From assembly GCA_029057785.1 (NCBI GenBank), contig JAIDZC010000022.1, positions 1 through 64,000 on the forward strand: a stretch of 64,000 nt of DNA. Reading direction: 5' to 3'. The stretch's first letter is position 1. Every line of letters starts with the position of its first letter. The stretch comes from Anaeroplasmataceae bacterium. Lineage in GTDB: Bacteria; Bacillota_I; Bacilli_A; Acholeplasmatales; Anaeroplasmataceae. The translations under genes and the position numbers were made by a program. Under the pieces are notes generated by a model. That model saw only the letters and a program-made list of their open reading frames with translations. It did no database searches and was not told where the DNA came from. Positions 53,254 to 61,162 of the stretch are shown in pieces.

Positions 53254-53280
53254 TAATATATGAGAGGACATTCGTTTAGT
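53254..53280 (-). promoter_or_regulatory. SigK-like promoter of the SpoVIF gene
   Basis: Minus-strand AC (53279-53280), 16 nt, CATATATTA (53254-53262), matching AC-N16-CATANNNTA, 20 nt upstream of the ATG. Confidence 0.5.
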
Positions 53281-53283
53281 TGA

Positions 53284-54291
53284 CTATGATAAAATAATTA
53301 CTTCTTCTTTTAGACTTCTACTTAAAAGATTAGACAAAGCTTCTTTGGCCGTATTTTCATTTTTTATAACCTGATATGCTGCAGAAATAATTGGAAGTTC
53401 TAGATTATACTTCAAACCAATTTGATAAGCCGCTTCAATGGTTTTAATTCCTTCTACAGTTTGGGTCATAGAAGCTAAGGCTTCCTTAACAGTCATACCT
53501 TGTCCAATCTTTAAACCACATTGAAAGTTTCTTGAATTCATTGATGAAGCTGTTACAATCAAATCACCAATACCAGATAAACCATAAGCAGTTTCGGTCT
53601 TACCTCCTAATGCTGAAACAATCAAAACAATCTCTCTTACACCTCTACTAATCAAGAAGGCTCTTGCATTTTCACCTAATCCCATACCAAAGGCAACCCC
53701 AGATACTATAGCTATTGCATTTTTAATTGCTCCTGAGGTTTCAACACCAATGACATCACTTGAGGTATACACTCTCAAATAGCGAGCATTAGAAAATAGA
53801 TTTTGTACAAATTTAGCATCCTCTTCCTTTGTTGAAGCTGCAACTAATGCTGTAAGCTTTCTTAAAATCAGCTCCTCCGCATGAGAAGGACCAGAGAGAT
53901 TCACATATCCTTTAAAATATTTCTCATCAATCTCATCTTTCACAATTTGACTTACACAATAAGAGGTTTCAGGCTCGATTCCTTTACTCACATTAATAAA
54001 CAAAGTAGGCTTTTTCAAAAGAGAATTCATCTCTCTTAGTACCGCTCTTGTTACCTTTGTAGGAACACTTAAAAGAACAATATCTGAAAAATCTACTGCT
54101 TCCTCAAGACTTAATGTCGCCTTAATATTCTCTGGGATAGTTATATCAAAAAATGGATGGGTATGTTCCTTATTAATTTTATCAACAAATATAGGATTGA
54201 TATCACGGATTAAAACCTCGTGATGATTATCAGATAGAACCTGAGATAAAGTTGTTCCCCAAGCTCCACCACCAATGCAGGATACCTTCAT
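53284..54291 (-). CDS. gpsA: Glycerol-3-phosphate dehydrogenase (NAD(P)+)
   Basis: 335 aa. 'VSCIGGGAWGTTLSQVLSDN' Rossmann motif, 'NVSKGIEPET', 'LSGPSHAEE', and 'SGAIKNAIAI' with the catalytic Lys. It supplies sn-glycerol-3-phosphate for phospholipid synthesis. It is downstream of der by 2 bp, the conserved der-gpsA order of Firmicutes. Confidence 0.96.
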   Translation of the reverse strand: MKVSCIGGGAWGTTLSQVLSDNHHEVLIRDINPIFVDKINKEHTHPFFDITIPENIKATLSLEEAVDFSDIVLLSVPTKVTRAVLREMNSLLKKPTLFINVSKGIEPETSYCVSQIVKDEIDEKYFKGYVNLSGPSHAEELILRKLTALVAASTKEEDAKFVQNLFSNARYLRVYTSSDVIGVETSGAIKNAIAIVSGVAFGMGLGENARAFLISRGVREIVLIVSALGGKTETAYGLSGIGDLIVTASSMNSRNFQCGLKIGQGMTVKEALASMTQTVEGIKTIEAAYQIGLKYNLELPIISAAYQVIKNENTAKEALSNLLSRSLKEEVIILS

Positions 54292-54293
54292 AG

Positions 54294-55598
54294 CTAATCC
54301 CTCTTTCTAAATTCAAATTTTATAGGTGTTCCAAAAAAATCAAAGCTTTTACGAATTTGATTTTCTAAATAACGATGATAAGAAAAGTGTAAGTATTTAG
54401 GCTCATTTACAAAGAATGTAAAAGTAGGTGGGTTTACACCAACCTGAGAAGAATAATAAATTTTTATCTTTCCACCATTAAATTCACTAGGTGGAAACAT
54501 TGCCACTGCATCATTGATTACATCGTTTAATACAGAGGTAGAGATTCTTCTATTGTTTGCATCATAGGCCTGTTCTATTGCAGGAAATAAAGTATGAACA
54601 CGCTTGTTATCTAAAGCAGATAAAAATACAATCGGTGCATAATCTAGATACTTGAATTCTTTTCTAATATCTTCTGTAAAGCGTTGCATTGTCTTAGAAT
54701 CCTTATCCACTAGATCCCATTTATTTACAACAATAATACAAGGTCGATTATATTCTTCAATATACTGCCCAACATGTGTATCTTGTTCTAAAATTCCTGT
54801 ATCTGCATCCAAAACTAATAGAACAATGTCACTTCTCCCAATAGCATCTATACTCCTTATCACAGAGTATTTTTCAATGTTCTCATATATTTTACCACGC
54901 TTTTTTAAACCAGCTGTATCTATAACGACATACTCCTTATCGTATGCCTTAAAGCGTGTATCGATAGTATCTCTTGTTGTCCCTGCAATTGGAGATACTA
55001 TTACACGATTGTCATTTAATAAACAATTCGTTAAGCTAGATTTTCCAACATTAGGACGTCCAATCAAAGAAAAGTGGATAGCAGTATCTTCAAAATTCTC
55101 TTCCCTTTTTGGAAAATGCTCAATGACTTGATCCAATAAATTTCCTGTTCCTATTCCATGAGAGGAAGAAACAGGAATTGGGTCTCCAAATCCCAATGCA
55201 TAAAATTCATATATATTATCCTTAAACTTTTGATCATCAACCTTATTCACAGCAAGAATGACAGGCTTTTTTGTTTGATACAATAGCTTAGCAATGTAGG
55301 TGTCATCATTCGTAACACCACTTCTGCAATCCGTCAAAAATACAATGACATCTGCCTCATCCATTGCAATTTCAGCCTGCATCTTTATTTCTGTCAAAAA
55401 AGGGGCATCCCCCAATTCGATTCCGCCAGTATCGATAAGGAAAAATTCCTTCGATAACCAGCTGCCTTTAGCATAAATTCGATCGCGAGTTACCCCTGGT
55501 TGATCATCAGTAATGGATAATCTTTCGCCAATAATACGATTAAATAGCGTTGACTTACCAACATTCGGTCTACCAACAATTGCTACCTTTGGCAACAT
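54294..55598 (-). CDS. der: GTPase Der (EngA)
   Basis: 434 aa, two GTPase domains: G1 'GRPNVGKST' near residue 9 and 'GRPNVGKSS' near residue 182, with DTGG/DTAG and NKVD/NKWD, followed by a C-terminal KH-like domain. Ribosome 50S assembly factor. Co-transcribed with cmk-rpsA upstream and gpsA downstream. Confidence 0.97.
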   Translation of the reverse strand: MLPKVAIVGRPNVGKSTLFNRIIGERLSITDDQPGVTRDRIYAKGSWLSKEFFLIDTGGIELGDAPFLTEIKMQAEIAMDEADVIVFLTDCRSGVTNDDTYIAKLLYQTKKPVILAVNKVDDQKFKDNIYEFYALGFGDPIPVSSSHGIGTGNLLDQVIEHFPKREENFEDTAIHFSLIGRPNVGKSSLTNCLLNDNRVIVSPIAGTTRDTIDTRFKAYDKEYVVIDTAGLKKRGKIYENIEKYSVIRSIDAIGRSDIVLLVLDADTGILEQDTHVGQYIEEYNRPCIIVVNKWDLVDKDSKTMQRFTEDIRKEFKYLDYAPIVFLSALDNKRVHTLFPAIEQAYDANNRRISTSVLNDVINDAVAMFPPSEFNGGKIKIYYSSQVGVNPPTFTFFVNEPKYLHFSYHRYLENQIRKSFDFFGTPIKFEFRKRD

Positions 55599-55622
55599 AT
55601 TATCACCACCAAATACAATTTT

Positions 55623-57647
55623 TTATTTTAATGCATCCTTTAATACATCACCTAATGTTAAAGATGCATCCTCTTCTTCAAGATATTTTTCAAAGGATTT
55701 ACGTTCTTCTTTTTCAGTAATCTTACGGATAGATAATCTTAGGCGCCACTCTGCAGGTTTGATATCAATAATCACTGCTTGAGCAGTATCATCAACATGG
55801 AAGTAATCCTTAACTGAACCATTTTGACTTTCTGTTAATGCTTCATTAGCTGGAACAAAGCCATCTACGCCTAAAGTTTCAACCTTAAGACCATTTTCTA
55901 AAACATCCGTAACCTTAACCTCAACTACATCTCCAAGCTGAGCAGTTACTCTTGTCCAAGGATTGTCCATTAAAGCCTTACGAGATAAAGAGATTTTTTC
56001 CTTCTCTGAATCTAAGGATAAAATAGCACATTCTACTTCATCCCCAATGATAACAAAAGCATTATAGTTATCGTTAGGATTATGAGAATACTCAGATTGA
56101 TGTAATAAGCCTCTTACATTTGGAGCAAGCTCAATTAATAATCCAAAAGGCATTTTACTTACAACCTTACCTTTAACCGTTTGACCTACAGCAACTGTCT
56201 TAGCATAAGCAGCATATGGAGTATCTAGTAATGCCTTACGAGATAATACAAGTTTGCCGTTTTCTTTAGATAAAACTTTAACCTCTAAAGTGTCACCTTC
56301 TTTTGCAACAGCATTGATGTCACTTGTGAAGGTATGAGCTAATTGATTGATACGAAGTAAACCTTGGTTGTACTTAAAGCGGATAAATAAACCAAATTTC
56401 TCTACTTTTGCAACTGTACCAGTTAAAACATCTCCAACTTGAATAGATTCTAGTTCTTGTGCCTTAGCAGTTGCATATTCTTCTTTTTCAATTGCACGAC
56501 GAGAAACAACAGCGTTCTTTCTTTCTTCATTTACTTCAATGATACGAACCTGTAGCTTATCTTTAATTTTTACCTCTTGTGGAGCTTGGCTTAAAGGCAT
56601 AAATAAGTTATTTCCTTCAAAATTAACAGTATAACCTTTATTTGGAACAACCTTAGTTACAACTACCTCAATAGCCTCTTCCTTCTCTTTGGCTTCAACT
56701 ACACGCTTAAAAGCAATTTTAGATAATTGATTTAAACGGGATAAATAAATATTTTCCTCATTTACCTTAGCTACTTGGCATTCAATTTCGTCGCCAACAT
56801 GCACAAGTCCCTTAAAGCTTTCAATGCTTTTATCCTTTGTATAGCAGTCTAAATGCATTGTTCCTTCAGTGAACTGATGAACATCTAAGTAGATGGTCTT
56901 ATCCTTTACTGTAACTACAGTACCAACAACTTGATCTCCTACTCTTAATTTTTTAGGTAAATTCAAATCTTCCATTTTAAAATCTTCCATACTTCCTAAC
57001 CTCTCATTTATTAAATCTATAATTTTATTTGCTACTTCATCCATTGTTAACTGAGTTGTGTCAATTGGAATTGCATCCTCCGCTTGTTTTAGTGGAGCAA
57101 GCTCACGATGTGAATCCTTATAATCACGAGCAATAATCTCTTCTAAGATTACCTCATATTGTGCTGGAATTCCTTTCGCTTGGATTTCAGCACAACGTCT
57201 TTTAGCTCTTTCCTCTGCAGTTGCAGTTAAGAAAATCTTTAAGTTAGCATTTGGTAATACCACTGTTCCAATATCTCTTCCATCCATTAGAACTTTACCT
57301 TCTTTAGCAGATTCTCTTTGATATTTTACCATAAGCTCGCGTACCATTGCAAACTTGCAGCAAGTTGAAACATTATTTGTCACTTCACTACTCCTGATTT
57401 CCTCAGATACATCTACACCATTTAAATAAATAATATTATTTTTGTAGATGATAGAAGTTTCATTCAAAAAGCTATAAGAATTTTCATCCTCAATATTTAC
57501 TTTTCTCCTTAAAGCTTCTAAGGTAACTGCTCGATACATTGCACCTGTATCAATATGTGTGAAACCTAATCTCTTCGCTACTAGCTTAGAAATTGATGAT
57601 TTACCACTACCAGCAGGACCATCTAAAGCAACAACAAAATTCCTCAT
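55623..57647 (-). CDS. Fusion: cytidylate kinase + five-S1-domain RpsA-like protein
   Basis: 674 aa. Residues 1-218 are (d)CMP kinase ('VVALDGPAGSGKSSISKLVA', 'RDIGTVVLPNA'), which phosphorylates CMP and dCMP. After 'GSMEDFKMEDLNLPKK' there are five S1 RNA-binding domains, each ending in a 'LSRxxL/ALxD' block, as in ribosomal protein S1. The same open frame runs through. An internal ATG near 56990 has AGAGG 9 nt upstream, so a separate S1 product is possible. First gene of the der-gpsA operon. Confidence 0.93.
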   Translation of the reverse strand: MRNFVVALDGPAGSGKSSISKLVAKRLGFTHIDTGAMYRAVTLEALRRKVNIEDENSYSFLNETSIIYKNNIIYLNGVDVSEEIRSSEVTNNVSTCCKFAMVRELMVKYQRESAKEGKVLMDGRDIGTVVLPNANLKIFLTATAEERAKRRCAEIQAKGIPAQYEVILEEIIARDYKDSHRELAPLKQAEDAIPIDTTQLTMDEVANKIIDLINERLGSMEDFKMEDLNLPKKLRVGDQVVGTVVTVKDKTIYLDVHQFTEGTMHLDCYTKDKSIESFKGLVHVGDEIECQVAKVNEENIYLSRLNQLSKIAFKRVVEAKEKEEAIEVVVTKVVPNKGYTVNFEGNNLFMPLSQAPQEVKIKDKLQVRIIEVNEERKNAVVSRRAIEKEEYATAKAQELESIQVGDVLTGTVAKVEKFGLFIRFKYNQGLLRINQLAHTFTSDINAVAKEGDTLEVKVLSKENGKLVLSRKALLDTPYAAYAKTVAVGQTVKGKVVSKMPFGLLIELAPNVRGLLHQSEYSHNPNDNYNAFVIIGDEVECAILSLDSEKEKISLSRKALMDNPWTRVTAQLGDVVEVKVTDVLENGLKVETLGVDGFVPANEALTESQNGSVKDYFHVDDTAQAVIIDIKPAEWRLRLSIRKITEKEERKSFEKYLEEEDASLTLGDVLKDALK

Positions 57648-57675
57648 GACTATCCCTCTTTAAACAATCTAAATT

Positions 57676-57704
57676 ATTATATCACATAATTTGGCTTTTT
57701 TCAA
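57676..57704 (-). promoter_or_regulatory. Sigma-A promoter of the cmk/rpsA-der-gpsA operon
   Basis: Minus-strand TTGAAA (57699-57704), 17-nt spacer, TATAAT (57676-57681), about 29 nt before the start. Confidence 0.75.
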
Positions 57705-57707
57705 TTC

Positions 57708-58439
57708 TTACAAACTATATAAAACCTTAATTTCGTGTGGTTTTAAAGGTCTTATCTCTCCTTTTGCTAGTCCTTCTAGAGTTACGCCGCCAAAAGAAAT
57801 GCGCTTTAGCTTCTTAACTGGAAAGCCGACTGTTTCACACATTCTACGAACTTGTCTATTTCTTCCCTCAGTAATCGTTAAATTAAGAAGAGTGGAAGAG
57901 TTTGCTCTATCCATAGAAAGAACCTCTACCTTTGCACGCTTTGTAAGAACTCCATCTAAGAGAATTCCTCTCATCAGCTGATTCACTGCATCTTGAGTTA
58001 AAATTCCATCTACTCTTACCTGATATACTTTTTCAATTTCTTTTGCAGAACGGGTCAATCGATAAGATAAATCCCCATCATTCGTTATTAATAAAACTCC
58101 AGAGGTATCATAATCAAGACGTCCCACTGGAAATAATCGGTGTGCCTTTTTTATCTCCTTAGGAAGCAAATCCATTACAATTCTTCTTCCAAGTTTATCA
58201 CTTACAGCTGTCAAATACCCTGTAGGCTTGTACATTACATAATATACTAAATCTTCCTTATTTAGAAGTTTCCCATCTACTTCAATCATATCCTTATAGG
58301 AAACTTTTGTTCCAAGTTCAATAACCTTTACTCCATTGACCTTTACACGGCCAGCCAAGATAATTTCTTCACATTTTCTCCTAGAAGCAACTCCGCAAGA
58401 GGCCATAACCTTTTGTAGTCTTTCTTTATTATCATTCAC
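57708..58439 (-). CDS. rluB: RsuA/RluB-family pseudouridine synthase
   Basis: 243 aa from GTG 58439, with GGTGAT before it and a promoter whose start falls just upstream, so the TTG at 58466 is rejected. S4 domain 'RLQKVMASCGVASRRKCEEI', synthase 'VGRLDYDTSGVLLITNDG' with catalytic Asp, and 'TEGRNRQVRRMCETVGF'. It modifies U2605 of 23S rRNA in RluB orthologues. The symbol is by family resemblance. Confidence 0.92.
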   Translation of the reverse strand: MNDNKERLQKVMASCGVASRRKCEEIILAGRVKVNGVKVIELGTKVSYKDMIEVDGKLLNKEDLVYYVMYKPTGYLTAVSDKLGRRIVMDLLPKEIKKAHRLFPVGRLDYDTSGVLLITNDGDLSYRLTRSAKEIEKVYQVRVDGILTQDAVNQLMRGILLDGVLTKRAKVEVLSMDRANSSTLLNLTITEGRNRQVRRMCETVGFPVKKLKRISFGGVTLEGLAKGEIRPLKPHEIKVLYSL

Positions 58440-58456
58440 GACAATCACCGATATTG

Positions 58457-58485
58457 ATTTTACCAAAAAATAAGATGAAATACAA
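58457..58485 (-). promoter_or_regulatory. Sigma-A promoter of rluB
   Basis: Minus-strand TTGTAT (58480-58485), 17-nt spacer, TAAAAT (58457-58462). Decides the GTG start of rluB. Confidence 0.65.
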
Positions 58486-58600
58486 CTAAGAACGATATTT
58501 TTTTTAAATCATTTGCAAAAGATTCATCTATTTTTTTTCATAAAATAAATAAGTCTTTCCTAATTCTTCCATTTACATTAAAAAAGTTGAAATTGTAGAC

Positions 58601-58629
58601 TTAACAAATGTCGTATTTTGTGTTATTAT
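58601..58629 (+). promoter_or_regulatory. Promoter of the 18-codon ORF
   Basis: TTAACA (58601-58606), 17-nt spacer, TATTAT (58624-58629). Confidence 0.65.
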
Positions 58630-58657
58630 GAGGATATATGTAAGGAGATGATATATT

Positions 58658-58714
58658 ATGCAATTTTATATTAAGATTCAAAATGAGTTGAATCGTATAA
58701 TTTTTGAAAGATAA
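58658..58714 (+). CDS. 18-codon ORF with strong RBS and its own terminator
   Basis: Starts MQFYIKIQNELNRIIFER. AAGGAG stands 10 nt before the ATG. The stop codon is inside the terminator stem. It may be a leader peptide for the glycosyltransferase 118 nt downstream or an independent small protein or peptide. No known family. Confidence 0.5.
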   Translation: MQFYIKIQNELNRIIFER

Positions 58715-58757
58715 ATCTCTTATACTATGATTTTATAAAAAGATTTATCTATTTTTT
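58709..58757 (+). terminator. Terminator of the 18-codon transcript
   Basis: Perfect 10-bp arms AGATAAATCT (58709-58718) and AGATTTATCT (58741-58750), then ATTTTTTT. Gives a transcript of about 120 nt from the promoter at 58601. The rest of the 58440-58831 gap holds the rluB promoter and AT-rich sequence. Confidence 0.7.
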
Positions 58758-58831
58758 TATGATTAGAAAAATTTACTTAACAAAAACAATAACTACATTA
58801 TTTCAAATATAAATGAAAACGAGGAAAGCCT

Positions 58832-59986
58832 ATGAAAAAAATATCCATTCTGATAACTAATCGAAATCAGGGAAATAAATTATTCTCTTCTATGGATAGT
58901 ATAGTAAAACAAACCTATCCAAATCTTGAAATTCTCATCTTAACTGCTGGATATAAGAATGAGGGGATTGAGTATATAAGAGATCTACAAGCACAATATG
59001 ATAATATCTTTGTATATGAAAAAAAATATGCCTCACTTAATAGTCTAAGAAAATTGGGGTTATCTAAGGCTACTGGTGAATATGTATTATTCGCATTACC
59101 TGATGATATTTTAAATCAAAACGCTATTACAGTTCTTTTGGATTGCATAGAAAAAGAGAAAGCCGATATTGCAGTTGGAAGCTTCTACCATCCATACTAT
59201 AATCATTATTTGGAAAATGAATGCTATGAATCAGAGGGAAAGAAAAATCTCATTTCTTATCAGAGAGATATATTTTCTAATGCAATGCTTACGGGAAAGC
59301 TTTACCGAAAAAGTCTATTTAAAGAAATCAAATTTAAAGATGTTTTTTTGAATGAGTCTTTAATCAATCTACAAATTTTAAAACGAGTAAAAAAAATTAC
59401 TACAACAGAAAAAATTCTCTTTGTCTGTAAGGAACACTATACTCTTTTTAAAGCTTCAAGATTTTGGGAAAATCAACAAAGCTTTTGGTATAAATGTCAG
59501 CCTGTTTTAGAAGCATCTATTAAAATTTCTAATCGAAATAAAAAGCTTTTTACTTCTCGCATTGGATTTGAATCTATTTATTTACATGCTTTAGATTATC
59601 TTCTTTGGGAGCTTTTAGCATATGCAATCCATCATGCCTCTATTGAATCTCTTACGATGGAGATGTATCAGGTTTTAAATGACTCCTTCTTCATATCTTG
59701 CTTAGAACAAGTTCCTTTAGAAGGTCTAACGAGAAAAAAGTTAACTCCTGATGAAACTCTAGCAAACTGTATTTTATACGCGGATCTTCTAGTCAAGAAT
59801 ATTTCATCTCTCCAAGAAGAAATTTCACAAATCTCTATTTTGCATGTTTGCTATATGCTTTTCTTAAAGCTTTTCTATCGTCAAGTAAACGAACTTAACA
59901 CAAGTCACTTCTTATGCAGAATTCGTGAAGAATTAAATTTAAACGAATCTAAGGAAGCAAAGTATGTAAATGGCTTAAATTTATAA
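58832..59986 (+). CDS. Family 2 glycosyltransferase
   Basis: 384 aa. 'ISILITNRNQGNKLFSSMDS' and 'VKQTYPNLEILILTAG' open a GT-A fold, and 'LFALPDDILNQNAI' holds the nucleotide-sugar Asp pair (DxD-like). The C-terminal 170 residues are helical with no motif I recognise. Donor and acceptor unknown. GAGGAAAG precedes the ATG. Its promoter is not clear; the 18-codon element lies just upstream. Confidence 0.8.
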   Translation: MKKISILITNRNQGNKLFSSMDSIVKQTYPNLEILILTAGYKNEGIEYIRDLQAQYDNIFVYEKKYASLNSLRKLGLSKATGEYVLFALPDDILNQNAITVLLDCIEKEKADIAVGSFYHPYYNHYLENECYESEGKKNLISYQRDIFSNAMLTGKLYRKSLFKEIKFKDVFLNESLINLQILKRVKKITTTEKILFVCKEHYTLFKASRFWENQQSFWYKCQPVLEASIKISNRNKKLFTSRIGFESIYLHALDYLLWELLAYAIHHASIESLTMEMYQVLNDSFFISCLEQVPLEGLTRKKLTPDETLANCILYADLLVKNISSLQEEISQISILHVCYMLFLKLFYRQVNELNTSHFLCRIREELNLNESKEAKYVNGLNL

Positions 59987-59987
59987 T

Positions 59988-60488
59988 TTATTTTAAAAAA
60001 TATAGAAATAATACTAAGCAACATAAAAAACAGATACAATCACTAATGAGTCCAACCAAGTAGGCATGTCGAGTCTTACGAATACCTACACTTCCAAAAT
60101 AAAGTCCCATCACATATACCGTAGTATCACTTCCACCCTGTAAAATGGAGGAGGTCATACCTGCTTTACTATCCGGACCATAGTCCTTAAATATTTGTAG
60201 CATAATGGACATGCTTGCATGAGAGGAAGCTGGTCTAAAAGCACCTTGAACAAATAATTCATTTGGAATTGTAACTGTATGAATTAAATCATTTAATATA
60301 CCGCTTGCTTTAAAAACATTTACAGCTACAAGCATACAAAGGAGGTAGGGGAAAATTGTAATCCCCTCCTTCATTTGATAAACTGCACCATCAATAAAGG
60401 AATCATAGACATTGGTCTTTTTTATAAGACCATAGACTAGAATAATTAAAATAAAACCTATGATAAAATAATAACTAATATTTTCCAA
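59988..60488 (-). CDS. spmB: Spore maturation protein SpmB
   Basis: 166 aa with about five membrane helices. 'IDGAVYQMKEGITIFPYLLC' and 'FRPASSHASMSIMLQIFKDY' followed by 'ILQGGSDTTVYVMGLYFGSV' are SpmB blocks (nucleoside-recognition/Gate domain). It works with SpmA in dehydration of the spore core. It overlaps spmA by 14 bp. Confidence 0.92.
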   Translation of the reverse strand: MENISYYFIIGFILIILVYGLIKKTNVYDSFIDGAVYQMKEGITIFPYLLCMLVAVNVFKASGILNDLIHTVTIPNELFVQGAFRPASSHASMSIMLQIFKDYGPDSKAGMTSSILQGGSDTTVYVMGLYFGSVGIRKTRHAYLVGLISDCICFLCCLVLFLYFLK

Positions 60489-61056
60489 ATTTTCTCACCA
60501 GCCTATCCATCACAATAGAAAAAATTGTAGTTATAGTTGATACAATAAGTACATATGGAATAATACTTACAGGATTCTGACTACCATATTCTTTTCTTAA
60601 TGAAATCAAAACCGTTGGTATTAAGCATAATCCTGAGGTGTTGATTAACAAAAATGTAATCATTTCATCTGAGGCAACTGGAGAATTCCCATTCAAATCA
60701 TCTAAGCTTTTCATTGCCTTTAGACCAAAGGGTGTTGCGGCAGAACCCATAGAAAGTAAATTAGCAACTAAATTCAAACTGATATATTGCATTGCCTCAC
60801 TCTTACGGTCTAGCTTTTTAAATAATGGATGAATAATAAAAGAAACATAATTTGTGATTACTTGTAGAAGACCACTGTTTTTACATATTTCAAGCATACC
60901 ACCCCAAAATATGAGTAATGCATAAATATCTGCAAACAAAAATAAGGCATCTTTTGGTGTTGCAAGCATTGCTTCTACTACTACTCCAACTCTTCCTGTG
61001 AAGCAGGCATAAATCATACCAACTAAAAAAATAAAAACAAAGATGATGTTGATCAT
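60475..61056 (-). CDS. spmA: Spore maturation protein SpmA
   Basis: 193 aa, membrane protein. 'FWGGMLEICKNSGLLQVI' and 'NLVANLLSMGSAATPFGLKA' and 'TFLLINTSGLCLIPTVLISL' are the SpmA Gate-domain blocks. With SpmB it is needed for spore core dehydration and heat resistance in Bacillus. First gene of the pair, with a SigE-like promoter at 61075-61101. Length is normal. Confidence 0.93.
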   Translation of the reverse strand: MINIIFVFIFLVGMIYACFTGRVGVVVEAMLATPKDALFLFADIYALLIFWGGMLEICKNSGLLQVITNYVSFIIHPLFKKLDRKSEAMQYISLNLVANLLSMGSAATPFGLKAMKSLDDLNGNSPVASDEMITFLLINTSGLCLIPTVLISLRKEYGSQNPVSIIPYVLIVSTITTIFSIVMDRLVRKFGKY

Positions 61057-61074
61057 ATAGATATCACCTAAAGC

Positions 61075-61101
61075 ATTATATGAAATAAATATTTTTTTTA
61101 T
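61075..61101 (-). promoter_or_regulatory. SigE-like promoter of spmAB
   Basis: Minus-strand ATA (61099-61101), 16 nt, CATATAAT (61075-61082; 7 of 8 to CATACAnT), the same spacing as at the SpoIIIAH-like gene. Confidence 0.5.
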
Positions 61102-61108
61102 GTTTTCT

Positions 61109-61137
61109 TTGCTAGTTGTTCTAATCTGTGGTAAAAT
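61109..61137 (+). promoter_or_regulatory. Promoter of the M18 aminopeptidase
   Basis: TTGCTA (61109-61114), 17-nt spacer, TAAAAT (61132-61137). Back-to-back with the spmA promoter. Confidence 0.6.
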
Positions 61138-61162
61138 AATTTTTAATAAGGAGGAAATGAAT

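Noticed and set aside
54652-55131. 159-aa plus-strand frame opposite der
   Set aside because: Der is certain on the minus strand; the opposite frame lacks a ribosome binding site and homology-like motifs.
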